Shown here piece after piece: positions 42,281 through 55,000 of a stretch of DNA of 64,000 nucleotides. The position numbers and the translations under genes are program-made. How positions within the stretch are numbered: position 1 is the stretch's first letter; every line of letters starts with the position of its first letter. The notes beneath the pieces are model-generated. The model worked only from the letters and a program-made list of their open reading frames with translations, did not search any database and was not told where the DNA came from. The DNA is from Xiphophorus maculatus (taxonomy: Eukaryota > Chordata > Actinopteri > Cyprinodontiformes > Poeciliidae), in contig NC_036456.1 in the NCBI RefSeq assembly GCF_002775205.1, positions 26,385,850 through 26,449,849 on the forward strand, written 5' to 3'.

Positions 42281-44329
42281 TTCCGGCCGACCTTTTTCTT
42301 CATTAGTTCAGTCCACCTCATTTTCATCTCTTCTTGATATTTCTCTATTGCTCTCTGGTTCAAATTGAAGAAGCTGAACGTTACTTACTGCGCAAAAATT
42401 ACGGTTCTGTTCAACCTGGACGGAACTAGCGCTGATGCACCTAGCATACATCATCTACCCAGGATGCATTGCACCGTAAACAACACGGCTACGTCCGTGT
42501 GAAAATATTTTATTTAAATTTATTAAGAAAAGTAAACAGCCTGCAACTTTTTTATTGTGTTATTTTTACATATGAAATAAATATTTTGTAAATAAAGTAT
42601 ATTGTTGCATTCCTTTTAAAGTTTTTCCTATGAAAACAATATAAGATGGTGTTAATGCACTCTCACTGCGAAATATTATACTTCTCAAACAAAACAAAAA
42701 ATTAAAAATAAAATAAATACAATTTGGACAATCCAAAGAAATACTGGGAAACTATATTATGGTCAGATCTCAGATCGGAACATCAAAGATTGAGCTTTCC
42801 CACATCACAAGGTGCTGGTAAGCTTCACAGAAATGAAGAGAGGATAAACGGAAAAACCACCAGAACATTCTTGATAAGAATCTAAGAATGAAGCCGGTGT
42901 GAGTTTCTAAGTAAGACAAGTAAAAGAAACTCTTAATTGCTTTCAGAGAAATCAAACTGCTAGAATAGTTGTCTGAATTGTTTACCCGGAACCTTCAACA
43001 TTTGAAGACAGTTAGCATGAAAGAATGGGTCACAATCACACGTCGCCAAAACATGTACTTCATTCAAGAGGCGTCTTGATGTTGTCAAGGGCAAAAAAAA
43101 AAAAAAGATTTTTCACCAAGAATTTAATACATTTTTGTAATTGTGGCCAGTATTTAGTCTCTGGGTTATTCCATGTTTATAACTTAATTTCTGGACTAAA
43201 TTGACTTCTTTTTTTAGTAGTTTTATTTGAATCATTACTTAGTCTGCTGTGTTTTTAGATTATACCTGTAACAGCCTATAATCTCTTAGGGTTAGAAACA
43301 GGACCAGTTTTACAAGGATGTGGACCCCAGGGCTGTTTTAAAGAGAAAATATTTTGCTAATGCAAATGACGGTACATTAATAGGTAGTTTCATACATAAT
43401 TTGGTATGAACTGATTACAACAACTAACGATGGTAACAATGGTAATGGGGGCCCTGAGCTACTGCCCACGTAAGCGCCCAGGTTAAAAATAATGGCAGAG
43501 CTCATGTTCAAGAGTGACAAAATGTTAATCTTCATCTTTTTTTTTTAACAAAATATATATTCAGTTTTTGCATATATAAAACATACATTCAAACACCCAC
43601 AACAAACCCTCTGGGTATAACATAAAACAAATCAAGATTGAACTAAAAAGGGGAAACAAAAAAATAACAGCATTGGTAATAAGGAAACCCCCCGTTCAAA
43701 TAAAAGAATAAAAAGTACATTTGCCTATAAGTAAATACATGTATAAGTATACAGATAAATAAAATAAAGTTTCAATCTTCCGGCTCTAGTGCCTAGATCA
43801 CTCTCTTGATATTCTTAGGTGCTGTTCTTCTAGCTAATCTCCATCTTAATGAGCGACTCCATCTATCTATCATAGTGCGGATGTTATGATGTTTGTTAAG
43901 TCTTTGTTTATCCTCGGTTCCAGGAAATACTTTACCCGTGAGAAATGCAGCTGAACATCTCATCAAACACAGCTGCAGGATTGGATCTGTTGACTTTTGA
44001 CCTACTCTGCAGCATATCTGAGTGTGAGTGTGTTCCTTTTAACTTAACCAGTCCTGCCACTTTTACCTAGTAAAGGGAGAGACAGGTGAGTGGGAGGGAC
44101 TTTGGAACAAAACATCACAGCCATCAATCAGGTACACCCACAATCAAGATTTTAGCAAGTTTAAATCCGGGACATGCTAAACTGCTGCGCGCAGAAGGTA
44201 CTGGCCTCAAGCATCTCTGGAGGGTTTGAACTTACAGCTTAAGGTATTTGCTTGTTATTCTGAAGTAGGTCAAATTAATATGTGTAATGTGTCACATTGT
44301 GTTATTTAGTGGGGATTATAAATGTATTT

Positions 44330-44646
44330 TTAAAAGGAAAAGTTTTGTATTTTTAATACAAAACTAACATATAAGTAAATTCTCAACAAAATTTAGGAGC
44401 TTAGAGTCAATAATTTCTTAATATTGATGAAAAAGTACTTGCTCCACTGGAAGATTATTTCACCTATAACATGGAAAAAATGTCTTTATCTGTCAAACGA
44501 ACTAGAACATTTTCATCAATATTATGGAATTATTGACTTAAGCCTGAAAAGTTACTTGTAAGTTAGTGTTATTTCAAGTGTGCTAAAATATTTGCATTAG
44601 AAACTAGACCAAAATTCCTTGGTAAGATTTTGTGTTTTTTACAGTG
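44330..44646. mobile_element. CACTG-type MITE, older copy
   Basis: Shares with 52636-52980 the blocks TTGATGAAAAAGT, CCA(C/T)TGGAAGATTA-like, TTGACTTAA, AAAAGTTAC and GTTATTTCAA(G/A)TGTGCTAA. The right end is TTTTTTACAGTG. The left end is eroded. Confidence 0.55.
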
Positions 44647-44999
44647 TAAAAGTTAATTATCTGTACGCCCAGTTTGTGTTTATCTCTGTTTGTCTGTATT
44701 ATGGTTAATGAAAGGTTAATCTTCTCTGATGTGACTACATGACTCTGTTTAGGGAAATTTGTGATATTTATTGAGTTTCATTTTGAAACATGCTTTAGCG
44801 TAATAATTTTCTGACCTTTTTCAAAGTAGTTTTAGCTGCACAATGACTGAGATTGAACGTTAATATTTGATTTAGAGAAAACTTGGAAAAACTTGTGGTT
44901 TGTTATTTTTGAACTTGGTTCATTTTTGGTTTTTTAAACTCACTGAAAAAAAGAGAATGGCGTTCCAATTTTTAAAAATAGTTCATTTGTAGATAGTTA

Positions 45000-45670
45000 A
45001 GGGTAGAGTGCCTTCTCCAGGGGATGGGAAGTGTCCTGCCCCAAGTGGAGGAGTTCAAGTATCTTGGGATCTTGTTCACGAATGAGCGAAGAAGGGAGTG
45101 GGAGGTCGACAGGCGGATTGGTGCAGCGTCTGCCGTTAAGCGGGCGTTGTACCGGTCTGTCGTGGTGAAGAGAGGGCTGAGCCAAAAAGCGAAGCTCTCA
45201 ATTTACCAGTCGATCTACGTTCCCACCCTCATCTATGGTCATGAGCTTTGGGTCGTGACCGAAAGAACGAGATCGCGGATACAAGCGGCCGAAATGGGTT
45301 TTCTCCGTAGGGTGTCTGGGCGTTCCCTTAGAGACAGGGTGAGAAGCTCAGTCATCCGGGAGGGACTCAGAGTAGAGCCGCTGCTCCTTCACATCAAGAG
45401 GAGCCAGTTGAGGCTCGGACATCTGGTCAGGATGCCTGCTGGACGCCTCCCTGGTGAGGTGTTCTGGGCACGTCCCACCGGGAGGAGGCCCCGGGGAAGA
45501 CCCAGGACACGCTGGAGGGACTATGTCTCTCGGTTGGCCTGGGAACGCCTCGGGATTCCCCCGAGGAGCTGGAACAAGTGGCTGGGGAGAGGGAAGTCTG
45601 GGCCTCCCTTCTGAAGCTGCTACCCCCGCGACCCGACCCCGGATAAGCGGAAGAAAATGAATGGATGGAT
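45000..45670 (+). pseudogene. LINE reverse-transcriptase C-terminal region (RTE/Rex3-like), 5'-truncated
   Basis: An open frame of 196 aa (45024-45614) reads EEFKYLGILFTNERRREWEV, DRRIGAASAVKRALYRSVVV, PTLIYGHELWVVTERTRSRI, AAEMGFLRRVSG and RPRGRPRTRWRDYV. This is the well-known C-terminal part of a fish LINE polymerase. It is followed by a 3' tail of ATGAATGGATGGAT units, which fits Rex3-like RTE elements with GATG tails. The RT catalytic core is missing; this is a dead, 5'-truncated but fairly young insertion because the frame is still open. Confidence 0.8.
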
Positions 45671-46089
45671 AGTTAATTTGTTACATGTAGTCAAATTAAG
45701 TTTGTCAAACTTAAATAATTATTATTTATTTAACATGACAATTTAATAAACTTTATATACTTACCTGAATAAACATCATTGAATTACTTTGAACAAATCA
45801 ACTAATTTTTTAAAGTTGTGCTGAACTGAAAAACTAAATTTTTCAGTTAAGGAGATTTGCATTAAACATAGTAACTACATTTATACTTAACCAGGCAGCT
45901 TATTTTAAAGTTCCTTATATTGTCTATCCGCTGTTTTTCTATCTGCAAAAACAATCTGCTTTAATTAAAATCTATATTTGTGTCACACTAATGCTTCTCT
46001 ATCAAAAGAACTGAAATCCTTTAGGAGTAATTTTTTTTATAAAATAAAACTACTTTCTAAAATGTAACCAAGTCCAAACTGAGAAGTAT

Positions 46090-46755
46090 TTAAAAACAGC
46101 AGTGCAACATCAAAACTGCAGGGGTTTGGACGTGTTTGCAGACTGCAACCATTGTTGCAGAAAATATATACTCCGCCAAGACTGTCCACCAACAATGGGT
46201 ACAGAAATTAGTCTCCCTTACATCATGGGGGTGGTGTCACTTACATTGGAAGCACATTTTCCCAACACTTAATGTCAGATTGGACAATATAAAGAAGCCA
46301 AGCTGGTGGAGGAAGTGTAATGATTTGGGTAAACATTTGGGTCTTGGGCGTGCCGTGGTGGCGTAGGGCGTAGCGCGACCCATATTTGGAGGCCTTGAGT
46401 CCTCGACGCGGCCGTTGCGGGTTCGACTCCCGGACCCGACGACATTTGCCGCATGTCTACCCCCTCTCCTTCCCTGTTTCCTGTCAGCCTACTATCATAT
46501 AAGGAACACTAAAGCCCACAAAAAAAAAAAAACATTTGGGTCTTGCCATCCAGTATACTCTACCTTCACATGTACCACCTAGCTAATCATTGTTGTGGAG
46601 AATGTACACTCCACCAAGACTAGCTTTCACAGCAAAATTTGTTCACCAACGACTTAAGGGGATAAATGCTGACTCTAAAGTGATGTTGCCTCCAAATAAA
46701 ACAGATTTTAATCCAGTGAAACATGTCAAGTCCGATCCATGGAGGCTCGTCTTCT
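46090..46755 (+). mobile_element. Tc1-like transposon fossil, left part (interrupted by a SINE)
   Basis: Contains TGGTGGAGGAAGTGTAATGA, which fits the degenerate GGGSV(M)-coding block, GTCCACCAACA, and later GATTTTAATCCAGTGAAACA, similar to the DLNPIE-coding block near the transposase end. The SINE at 46347-46529 and the fold-back element at 46757-47199 are inserted into it; the sequence resumes at 47205. Confidence 0.5.
46347..46529 (+). mobile_element. tRNA-derived SINE with 16-bp target duplication and poly-A tail
   Basis: The body starts GGCGTGCCGTGGTGGCGTAG (A-box-like TGGCGTAGGGCG), with B box GGTTCGACTCC at 46420-46430, and ends in about 12 A residues. The flanking AAACATTTGGGTCTTG occurs at 46331-46346 and again at 46530-46545 without mismatch, an exact LINE-type target duplication. 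The lack of decay indicates a young insertion. Confidence 0.92.
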
Positions 46756-46756
46756 A

Positions 46757-47199
46757 CCTGAGTGAAGTTGGCCCCCCCACCTTCTTCAAATTAGACAAAA
46801 TTGGTGTCAATCAACTCGGCTACGTTTGTGCTGGTTTGTGCAGCAAAAATTTTCGTTTGTGCAGCTATCATTTTAAAGATATTAAGAGGGCTGGTTGACC
46901 TTTGATGACCTCTAAAACATTTCTTAATATCTTTAAAATGATAGCAGCACAAATGAAAATTTTTGCTGCACAAACCAGCACAAACGTAGCCGAGTTGATT
47001 GACACCCATTTCATCTGATTTGAAGAAGGTGGGGGGCTGGTTGACCTTTGATGACCTCTAAAAACATTTCTTTATATCTTTAAAATGATAGCGGCACAAA
47101 CGAAAATTTTTGCTGCACAAACCAGCACAAACATAGCCGAGTTGATTGACACCAATTTTGTCTAATTTGAAGAAGGTGGGGGGGCCAACTTCACTCAGG
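46757..47199. mobile_element. Fold-back element, inverted arms of about 130 bp, 5-bp target duplication TTCTA
   Basis: The left arm starts CCTGAGTGAAGTTGGCCCC. The right arm ends in its exact complement, and the match is perfect for about the first 66 bp and near-perfect to about 130 bp. TTCTA flanks both sides (46752-46756 and 47200-47204). The centre contains a further direct copy of the right-arm unit (46888-47032). No coding sequence; the open frames on both strands arise from the repeat. Decayed relatives lie at 3780-4320. Confidence 0.85.
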
Positions 47200-47204
47200 T
47201 TCTA

Positions 47205-47350
47205 CACCTCTATTTACTAGAATTGAAGGATTTGCTGCAAAACCTTTTGAGCCAAATACCGTCCTACACCTTCAGTAGGATGGTATTGGAGTGGAGTCCA
47301 TGTCTTGAGAAGGCTGGTGGTCATAATGTTATGCCTGATCTGTCTTCTTG
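47205..47350 (+). mobile_element. DNA-transposon 3' end fragment (Tc1-like), continuation of the interrupted fossil
   Basis: Contains AATTGAAGGATTTGCTGCAA, TGGAGTCCATG and GGTGGTCATAATGTTATGCC, a familiar terminal block of fish Tc1-like repeats. A related GGTGGTCAAAATGTTATGGC block also occurs near 36649. Confidence 0.45.
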
Positions 47351-48789
47351 CCTTGAAAATACCTTTGTGTCCCTTCAGTCAGGTGAAGCAGTTCATTCAG
47401 GTCTTTCCCTGTTTGAACTACCTTTATCAGCTGTGGTATTTGAGGCCGGGTTAACACTCAATCTCCTGAACACTATCAGAGCCAAACAAATGTATCTGTC
47501 TCTCAAAGAATGTACTTCCATCAGATCCTCAGATCTCAAAGTTTAAGAATGGCCAAAGAACATGTCCTCTCTTTTTTTGATGTCCTCCATTGAAGTTAAC
47601 GTTTTGTACCGTCCTTTATGGTCTGAGCGGAGACAGGAAGTCAGATTTCTTCTGATAGAGACTCTGCCAAATCTGATGAGCTTGTCCAATTGTTTCCTAA
47701 ACTGTACACAACATGGAAGGGTGCTGTCTTTATTATTACTGATGTTATTACTAAGGTCTGAGGTACAACGAAGCACCATAAGAACTGTCCTTCTTATGTT
47801 TTCAGGTAGCTCATTGAGCTTGACAAGCTTTTAACCAATTTCTTAATCTCTACTGGTGATACACGGGATTACTCTAGCAGGTAATTTTCAAATAATTAGA
47901 AATGTATGTATTCTTTTCACATTAATACTACTTGTTTATCACCTTCTTTAGCAAAGAAAGAACATACTTTACAAGTAAAGAGAAGTTTTATTGGACATAA
48001 TCAAATATCGAACACTGGAAGGAGGGTTGCTTTTGAAAGTCAGTAAAGATTTGCCATTTAAATATGAGATCTTTAGTAAGGAAGGAACATCGTCTGTCCA
48101 AAACGGAAACCTGGACTCATTAACCAGTAACTGTCAAGAGATCTCTGTCAATGAGTATGTAGGGGAAAGGTCAAACAAGACTTTAGGGTTAACGTCAAGA
48201 TTTTTCTTACAGAATTGCTTCAATTCAGGATATGAAAAATATTTAGTAAGAATTTGTTTTATATTGTTTTGCCCTTCAGTTATGTTCAAGACCCTATGTG
48301 TGCTTCCTCCCTTTCTTTCTCCATATAGCAGTTATACGTTTTACCCCAAAACACCAAACCTGAAAAGCAGTTGAATCTAGCTTACATATTAAAAAACCCT
48401 GTGATATTGTATATAATAAAAAAATATTGGCAGATTGCAGTATTCATACCTTATATATCTGGTACCTGTATATGTATTTGAACCTAATGTAAGTGAAAAT
48501 GAAGGAGAGAATCTAGCCTCACTTCATTCCTGAAGGTTTTTTGAACATCCTAATCTGATCTGAGATAAATGTTTGGTACAAAACTCCAGTATGCCATGCT
48601 TTACTATATTTAGATGTTTTCTACTAACCCTTAATTTTCCCTAATCAGATTTTTAGGGATTAGGAATTTTCATAGTTGAATGGCAGCTACAATGGCCTGT
48701 TTCATGCATGTGTGTCAATGTAGGGGAAAGGTCATTCAAGACTTTAGGGTTAATATTAAGATGTTTCTTGCAGAATTGTTTCATGTTGA

Positions 48790-48965
48790 CTTCAAAACTC
48801 CAATGTGGTTCACAATACATTTAGTCATTCATTCAAACATTCACATGGTGATGGTGGCAAGCTACATTATAGCCACTGCTGGGTTTTGGAAGTTCGACTT
48901 TCTGACCACCACCAGCAGACAAGGTGGTTGGAGCGTCCCAAGGTCACAACGACTGACCTTCTGCT
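48790..48965 (+). repeat. Interspersed repeat fragment upstream of the TRIM start
   Basis: CATTCATTCAAACATTCACA, TGATGGTGGCAAGCTACATT and ATAGCCACTGCTGG form a block I recognise as a frequent fish interspersed repeat. It accounts for the open frames at 48680-49045, which should not be read as part of the TRIM protein. Confidence 0.45.
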
Positions 48966-49016
48966 TTCTGGGGAGAAACTGTCTAATTCATGCCTGTCCT
49001 TTAGTTTTGTTTCAGG

Positions 49017-52000
49017 ATGTCTTTATATGGCAGTTTTTTGACTGAAGACCAGGTCACATGCTCTATATGCCTGGATGTGTTCACCAATCCTTCATCCACA
49101 CCATGTGGCCACAGTTTCTGCATGGCCTGCATCACCAGATACTGGGAGGGATCTCAGGTGAGTGATTGTTGAAGCTTCCTTCAATCGACTTTTATTTCTT
49201 CATTTTTGTTCTTTAAATGTTCTTGTCAAAGATAGAGCTATGTAGCATTTTTCTTTCTAGTGTGTCATTCTGACTTAAATAAAGCACTAAAAGAACCAGT
49301 TATCAAACCACTTAAAACCAGTAAAAAAAATAAATGTTGGTCAGCACTTAAAAGAAACTCATTTTAATGTTAGGATCAAAACAGAGAAATAGATGAAAAC
49401 CAAAGTTCAAACTTCTTAGAATTATAAGTCTTAGGGGCATAAGCCCTTTTGTGGACGGCCATCTGTGGGAACCTGTAATTACAACATTCCTTCTGCAGAA
49501 TTCTGAATGAAACAAGGGTCAAGGTTTAACTTTAAGGTTTAACTGTAAAGATGTTTAGATCCAGCGCTCCTGAGCAAGGAGCAGGCTTTCTCTCTGCCAG
49601 TGAGAGAAGAAGGGTCACACACTTTGTCCACCCCAATGTTGCAGACACTGACAACGGAGAGAAAGAGGTTGTCCTAGTCTTAGGGTCATAAGTTCCCCAT
49701 GACATCACAGAGTTTCACTCCTGAAACTCCTCTTCCTGTAGCTGGAACCAAAGTAGACCGAGGCAGTGCCTTTGTTGAATCACACAGCTTCTTGCTGTCA
49801 GTCCTTCGTGACTGGAGGTACAACAGTCACAAGGGCTATATTTCAACTGTATGATCATTCTTCCATCTTCATTACCTTTTCATTTGTCTACTGCCGTTTC
49901 TGATATGGTCTTTCTCCTGGACATCCTTTCACCTATTCCATCATCCTCTTCCAGGTTTGCCAGTGTCCTTTATGTAAGAAAACCTTCCAGAATCGACCAG
50001 ACCTCCAGATCAACAGGACTCTGCGAGAGATAACTGATCAGTTCAAATCTGTGAAAGGTGGAGTATCAGTGAAGGACAAGATAGGAAAAAAGATGGGACA
50101 CAAAAATCACAACTTTATGGCAGAACTAAAAATGAAGTTGCCAAAACCTCTGCCCAAGAACATGGTAGCTCTGACCGGCACAGCTCAATCCCAGGGTAAG
50201 TAATCGAAAGGGTTTGGACCGAATCAACCAGGCTATGCAAAACGTAATCACATGTTGATGATACGCACGGCTATAATAAACAAGTTGAAGAGGTTGCAAA
50301 TTAGCATAGACCACACAACTTATAAAAATGAAGAGGGTTCCCCCCTCTGACCTGGAGGTTTGGACTAGTACATTTTTCAAAGTTTCATGCCTTTGGTAAG
50401 GCACAGATTAAACAGTGGATGGGAGCATTCGTTATGTCAGAACTTATTTGGCAAATGCATTTCCATTTCCTTTGAGCACATTAGTTACGTTTCAGAAAAA
50501 AAACTAAGAAAGTGTAAAACCTTTGTTGTGAAACTGATCAAATTATTTTGAATCTTAACATCTAATTCAATCTTTTCTTATGCGATATTTCAAAAAACGC
50601 ATTGAAAAGTTTGACAGAAACATGGCAAGTGATTGAGAAGCTGGTTTGTTATGTATTTACTAGAAATGCGACTCTCATGGTGGCAGCATGTTGTTGTAGC
50701 TCTGTTACGTCAGTTCTGAGTTGTTCTTCTTATTAACTTTTGCTCATCTTTTTTTTGGTTGGTTTTTTTCGGTCAATTTTTCCCATGGTTTCGACACTGT
50801 GCAGGTGCAAGAATTTTTCCTCTTATTTTGTTACATTTAGACAGTTGCCATGGTGCGTAACCATGGCCACAAGCCTTTTTCCCCCTCTCTAACAACTGGG
50901 AGCAACTGCCTACAATCTCAAAAGCTCACATACTGTAATACATTTATATGAGTTTGACTCCAAGATGATATTAGTAACAACATTTATTTTTCCTTTGGAA
51001 TGAATGAACTAAAAACACTGAAAGGAGATAATGATCACATTGAATAAAAAATCCTGGGGTGAAAAAATGTTTAGGGTCAGAAATATGAGGAGAAGCAAGA
51101 AAACAGCAACATGAAAATTTCTCCTTTATACAATAACCTTGTTGTTCTGGTTGGTTTCGTAACAAGCACACCTGTGAGGGCTGCCAAGTTCAGGTCATTT
51201 CACATTATGCAGGAGATTAATGACTGTCCTGTCAGGGAATGATGGAGCGATAATGGAGCAATGTAGGAATGTTGAAATGCCGTCCAAAAGATGAAATGTT
51301 GATTGTCAGATTCTGTTTTCTTAAATAATAAAAATATATTACATATTAAAAAGGACCTAACAAAGTTTTTCTGGGGTTTTTTTTGGCAGCGTATTCTTTC
51401 CCATCTCTGTCCACGTCAACTTTGCACCAGAATGGCACAAGCACAATGGCTTTATCTGTACCGAACCGCTGCGGGTCTTCCAGTCTGGAGCACAGCCCCG
51501 ATCATAATCTTAACCATCTGCATCCTCATTTCCCTCATATGATGTCCCACGCCAAAGGTCGCAGAAGGTTCACTCTGAGTGGAGCGGCCAGTAGCAATAA
51601 TGTCCCTCTGTGCGAAGTCCATAACAGAGGAATATTGGTAAAAGAATCAGTTAACTTTGTATTTCATTCACATATTATTTTATATATTAATATAGAAACT
51701 ACAGAAGAAACATGTATTGTGTTTTAAATACTAGTTGTTTCCTTACAGACATCTTCTGTTTTTGCTTATTGTTGCATTTAAATGTTTAAAATCATCAAAC
51801 ACGTTTAAATATCCCATTCTTTAGAAGCGTTTTAATTCAGCGACATCCAGGGGGTTTTAACACAGGGAGTCTCTTCAGAGCATCTCATTCTAGAATTTGA
51901 CTAGGCCACTTTGTGTTTTTTTATTTTTAACCGGTAAGAAGCTGGACTTGCTGGTGTGTCATGCATCATTTTCCTTACAGACTATTCCATGTTTTTTCTG

Positions 52001-55000
52001 TTTGCAGTTCACTAGGGTCCCAAAGCCTTAGAAATAACTTTTTAGAAACCATTTCCAGGTTTTCTAGTTCCAGAAAAACGTGACACATATCCAACGACCC
52101 AATTCTGATCTTTTCACCCCTTCAACCCCCCCCCAAAATCTGATTTGTTCCACTTCCATATATGGTACTAAGAGAAATCTGATTTATATCTGAACAGCCT
52201 CAAATAATGACTGAAAATAATAATAATTATGAAATTATGAATGAAAAACGACAAAAGAAAAAAACTGAAGAAGTCTGTAATGCAGTGAATACATTTTAGC
52301 AGCACTGTAACCCTTCCTCTTTCTGCTTTCAGCTTTACTGTAAATCCGACCAAATGTGCATCTGTCCTGAATGTGAGATCGAAGACCACAATGATCATGA
52401 CACCGTCACTGTTGAGGCCGAGTGGATGGAAACCAAGGTAAGAAATAACTGCTTCTGCTGTTGTTGGGACTGATTAAACTGACTGGAAAAGATGAACAGC
52501 GGTTGCTCAAGAAAGTGCAAGTGACGACAGACACCAGCGATTTGCTTATGCAAAGTCTGAGGTTAGAAATTTCCATTTTAAAACTTATCTTTTCACTGCT
52601 GATCATACCAGGGTGAAGGACACGACACCCTTGTGCACTGCAAAAACACAAAATTACACCATTTGAAATAAGACAAAACTAACTTAGAAGTAACTTTTCG
52701 GTAAAATATAAGAGCTTGTTTTAGTGGACAATTCCTTAATTTTGATGAAAAAGTTCTAGTTCCATTTGCAGATTAGTTCACTTACAACAAGACATTTTCC
52801 CATATTAGTGAAACAATATGAGCAGAACTAGTATTTTTATATCAATATTAAGGAATAACTGACTTAAACCAGTTCCTATATCTTGCTGAAAAGTTACATG
52901 TCAGTTAGTTTTGTTTTATTTCAAATGTGCTAATATATTTGCACTAGAAAATAGATAAAAAAATTTGTATTTTTGCAGTAATTTAGGCTTTAAATCAGCT
53001 TCTTGACATCATGGAAACTGCTAGCTTGAATTTACAACCATAAAACTTTCAGAAAAACTGGTGCCTACCAAAAGTAGGCACAAAATAGCCAATGGAGTGA
53101 GTAAAGGTGATTTAAAAGTTTATAAAGTCACTTTGAGGTTTGAGTTTTTAGAATCTTATTTTGGATTCAGCCTTCAGGAACAATTACTTTTCATTTACAC
53201 CGAGAGCTAGTGACTATAAGACATGGACTTATTATAACCTCTAAACAGAACTGTCCCTTTAACACTTCTGTCTTGTGATTTATAATCCAATCATCTGTTT
53301 TATGGTTTAAGAACTTGTGCTTTAATGGGGAAAAAGATTTAAGCCATGTTTCTTTCAGTGTTTCAGCTGTTTTACAGTTTTCTGGAAATTTATCTGAAAG
53401 GAAGGTTGTTATGACAACAGCAGATTTTTAATGTATTGTGGTGCTGAGCCGTTCAGTGATTTATAAATGTTCTTCAGGTGACAGAAGGCCGACTTTGTAA
53501 CCGTCTTTATGTGGCTGTGAAGGTTCATGTCAGAGTTCATCTCTAGTTTCCAGCTGAAATAACTGAAGCTGTTCATTGACTCAAGATCGTTCCTCCTATG
53601 GCCCAAAGATAATAACTAATAAATCGGTGCTTAGTTCTGTCACCTGGAGGCATCATAATGTAGAGCTGTGTGTCATCTGTGTAGTTTTGATAGCTAATAT
53701 TATACTTGTTATATGTAATCTGAGCAAGTGGGAGCATTTAGGAATGTAGTTCATCAAACACATCACTATTATACACTTTTATTAATAATGAAAAACCTTG
53801 GGTAGTAGGATGAGATGCAAAGTCTGTAATCCCAGAAATTAACTTTAAAAATAACTAATATAGGAGAAATCAGTGCCATAATGACAGTAGATGCTCTAGT
53901 GAGTGTAATTCCTGTCTGGGTGTGTTTGCAGATGCTGCTGAGAGACTCTGAGCAGGACATCCAGGACATGATCAGCGACAGGAGGAGGAAGATCGAGGAG
54001 ATCAGGGAGTCTGTGACAGAACTGGAGGTAAAACAAGCTTACACAAACACAACCTGCACAATTTAAGGTTAAAATTACATCTTCTTAAACAAATTTAGCT
54101 TTTTTTAAATTATACAAAAAGTTATATTACCTCTTATAATAAAACATGTTCTCATATGTTTTTTAAAAATATTTTTATATCTTTTGAACTTCTCCCCACA
54201 TAAAACACCAAAATTACCAACTGCATTTATCTTTTGTACAGTTTCTCAAATTTTGCCTTTCTTTTGATTTGCTCTTAAATTTTATGAACTAGTTTAAACA
54301 ATTATAATTTTGCTTTTTTTCTTCTTACCTGTTTAGGACATATTTTGGCACATTTGTGATCTGTATCTATAATAGCGATACATTTAATTTAGTAGTATTA
54401 ATTCTTACTAATTTTCTTCTTTTGGGACTGTCCTTTTTTAAAAAAGACTAAAGTCTGTTTGTAAATTTTAAATATATAATTCTGCTATTTTAAAGTCAAA
54501 TTAAATCCTGGTTCCAGTTCCTTTACCATAATCTTCAGTTTCTAACTCTTTTTCTAAATCACTTTCAACCTTCAGATGGCGGTGGAGCGGGAGACGTCGG
54601 GCACTGTGTGCCTCTTCTCGGCGCTGGCCTCCGCCATCGAGCGGTCCCAGGCGGAGCTGATCGAGGTGATGGATAACAGCCGCAGGTCGGCGGAGAATCA
54701 GGCCAACGCCATGATCCATCAGCTGGAGAGGGAGATAGAAGAACTCGAGAGCAGAGAAGCTGCTCTCACTGAACTCGCCATGTCAGAGGATCACATTCAC
54801 TGCGTCAAGGTTAGTCAGAACATAAGGTTGGTTTAATTAGAAAACTCTGGATGTTTCTTTATTAATTTGTAAATATTCCTCAGACTTTTCCCAGCCTGTC
54901 CACACCTCCAGTCACCAAAGACTGGTCCGGAGTGTCGCTGAATACCGACCTGGGAACGGCAGCCATCTACAGACCTTTGGCAGCTACGGTGGAAAAGTTC

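Larger units (their letters stand above)
38614..49016. other. Intergenic region between the vWA gene and the TRIM gene
   Basis: 10.4 kb with one candidate small gene (41710-42280) and many repeats: GTTAGCTTGAAT degenerate minisatellite (39150-39375), overlapping hairpins (40364-40436), Tc1-like pieces (41020-41240, 46090-46755, 47205-47350), an old CACTG-type MITE (44330-44646), an RTE-type LINE tail (45000-45670), a SINE and a fold-back element. Anonymous DNA with no visible signal fills 39400-40360, 42480-44320 and 47360-48780. No convincing TRIM 5' UTR exon was located. Confidence 0.6.

Noticed and set aside
45024..45614. Host gene of 196 aa
   Set aside because: The sequence is the C-terminal part of a LINE polymerase with its simple-repeat tail, not a host protein.
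48680..49045. 121-aa frame overlapping the TRIM start
   Set aside because: It is in a different frame from the RING-coding exon and overlaps an interspersed repeat; the RING frame starting at 49017 is the real one.
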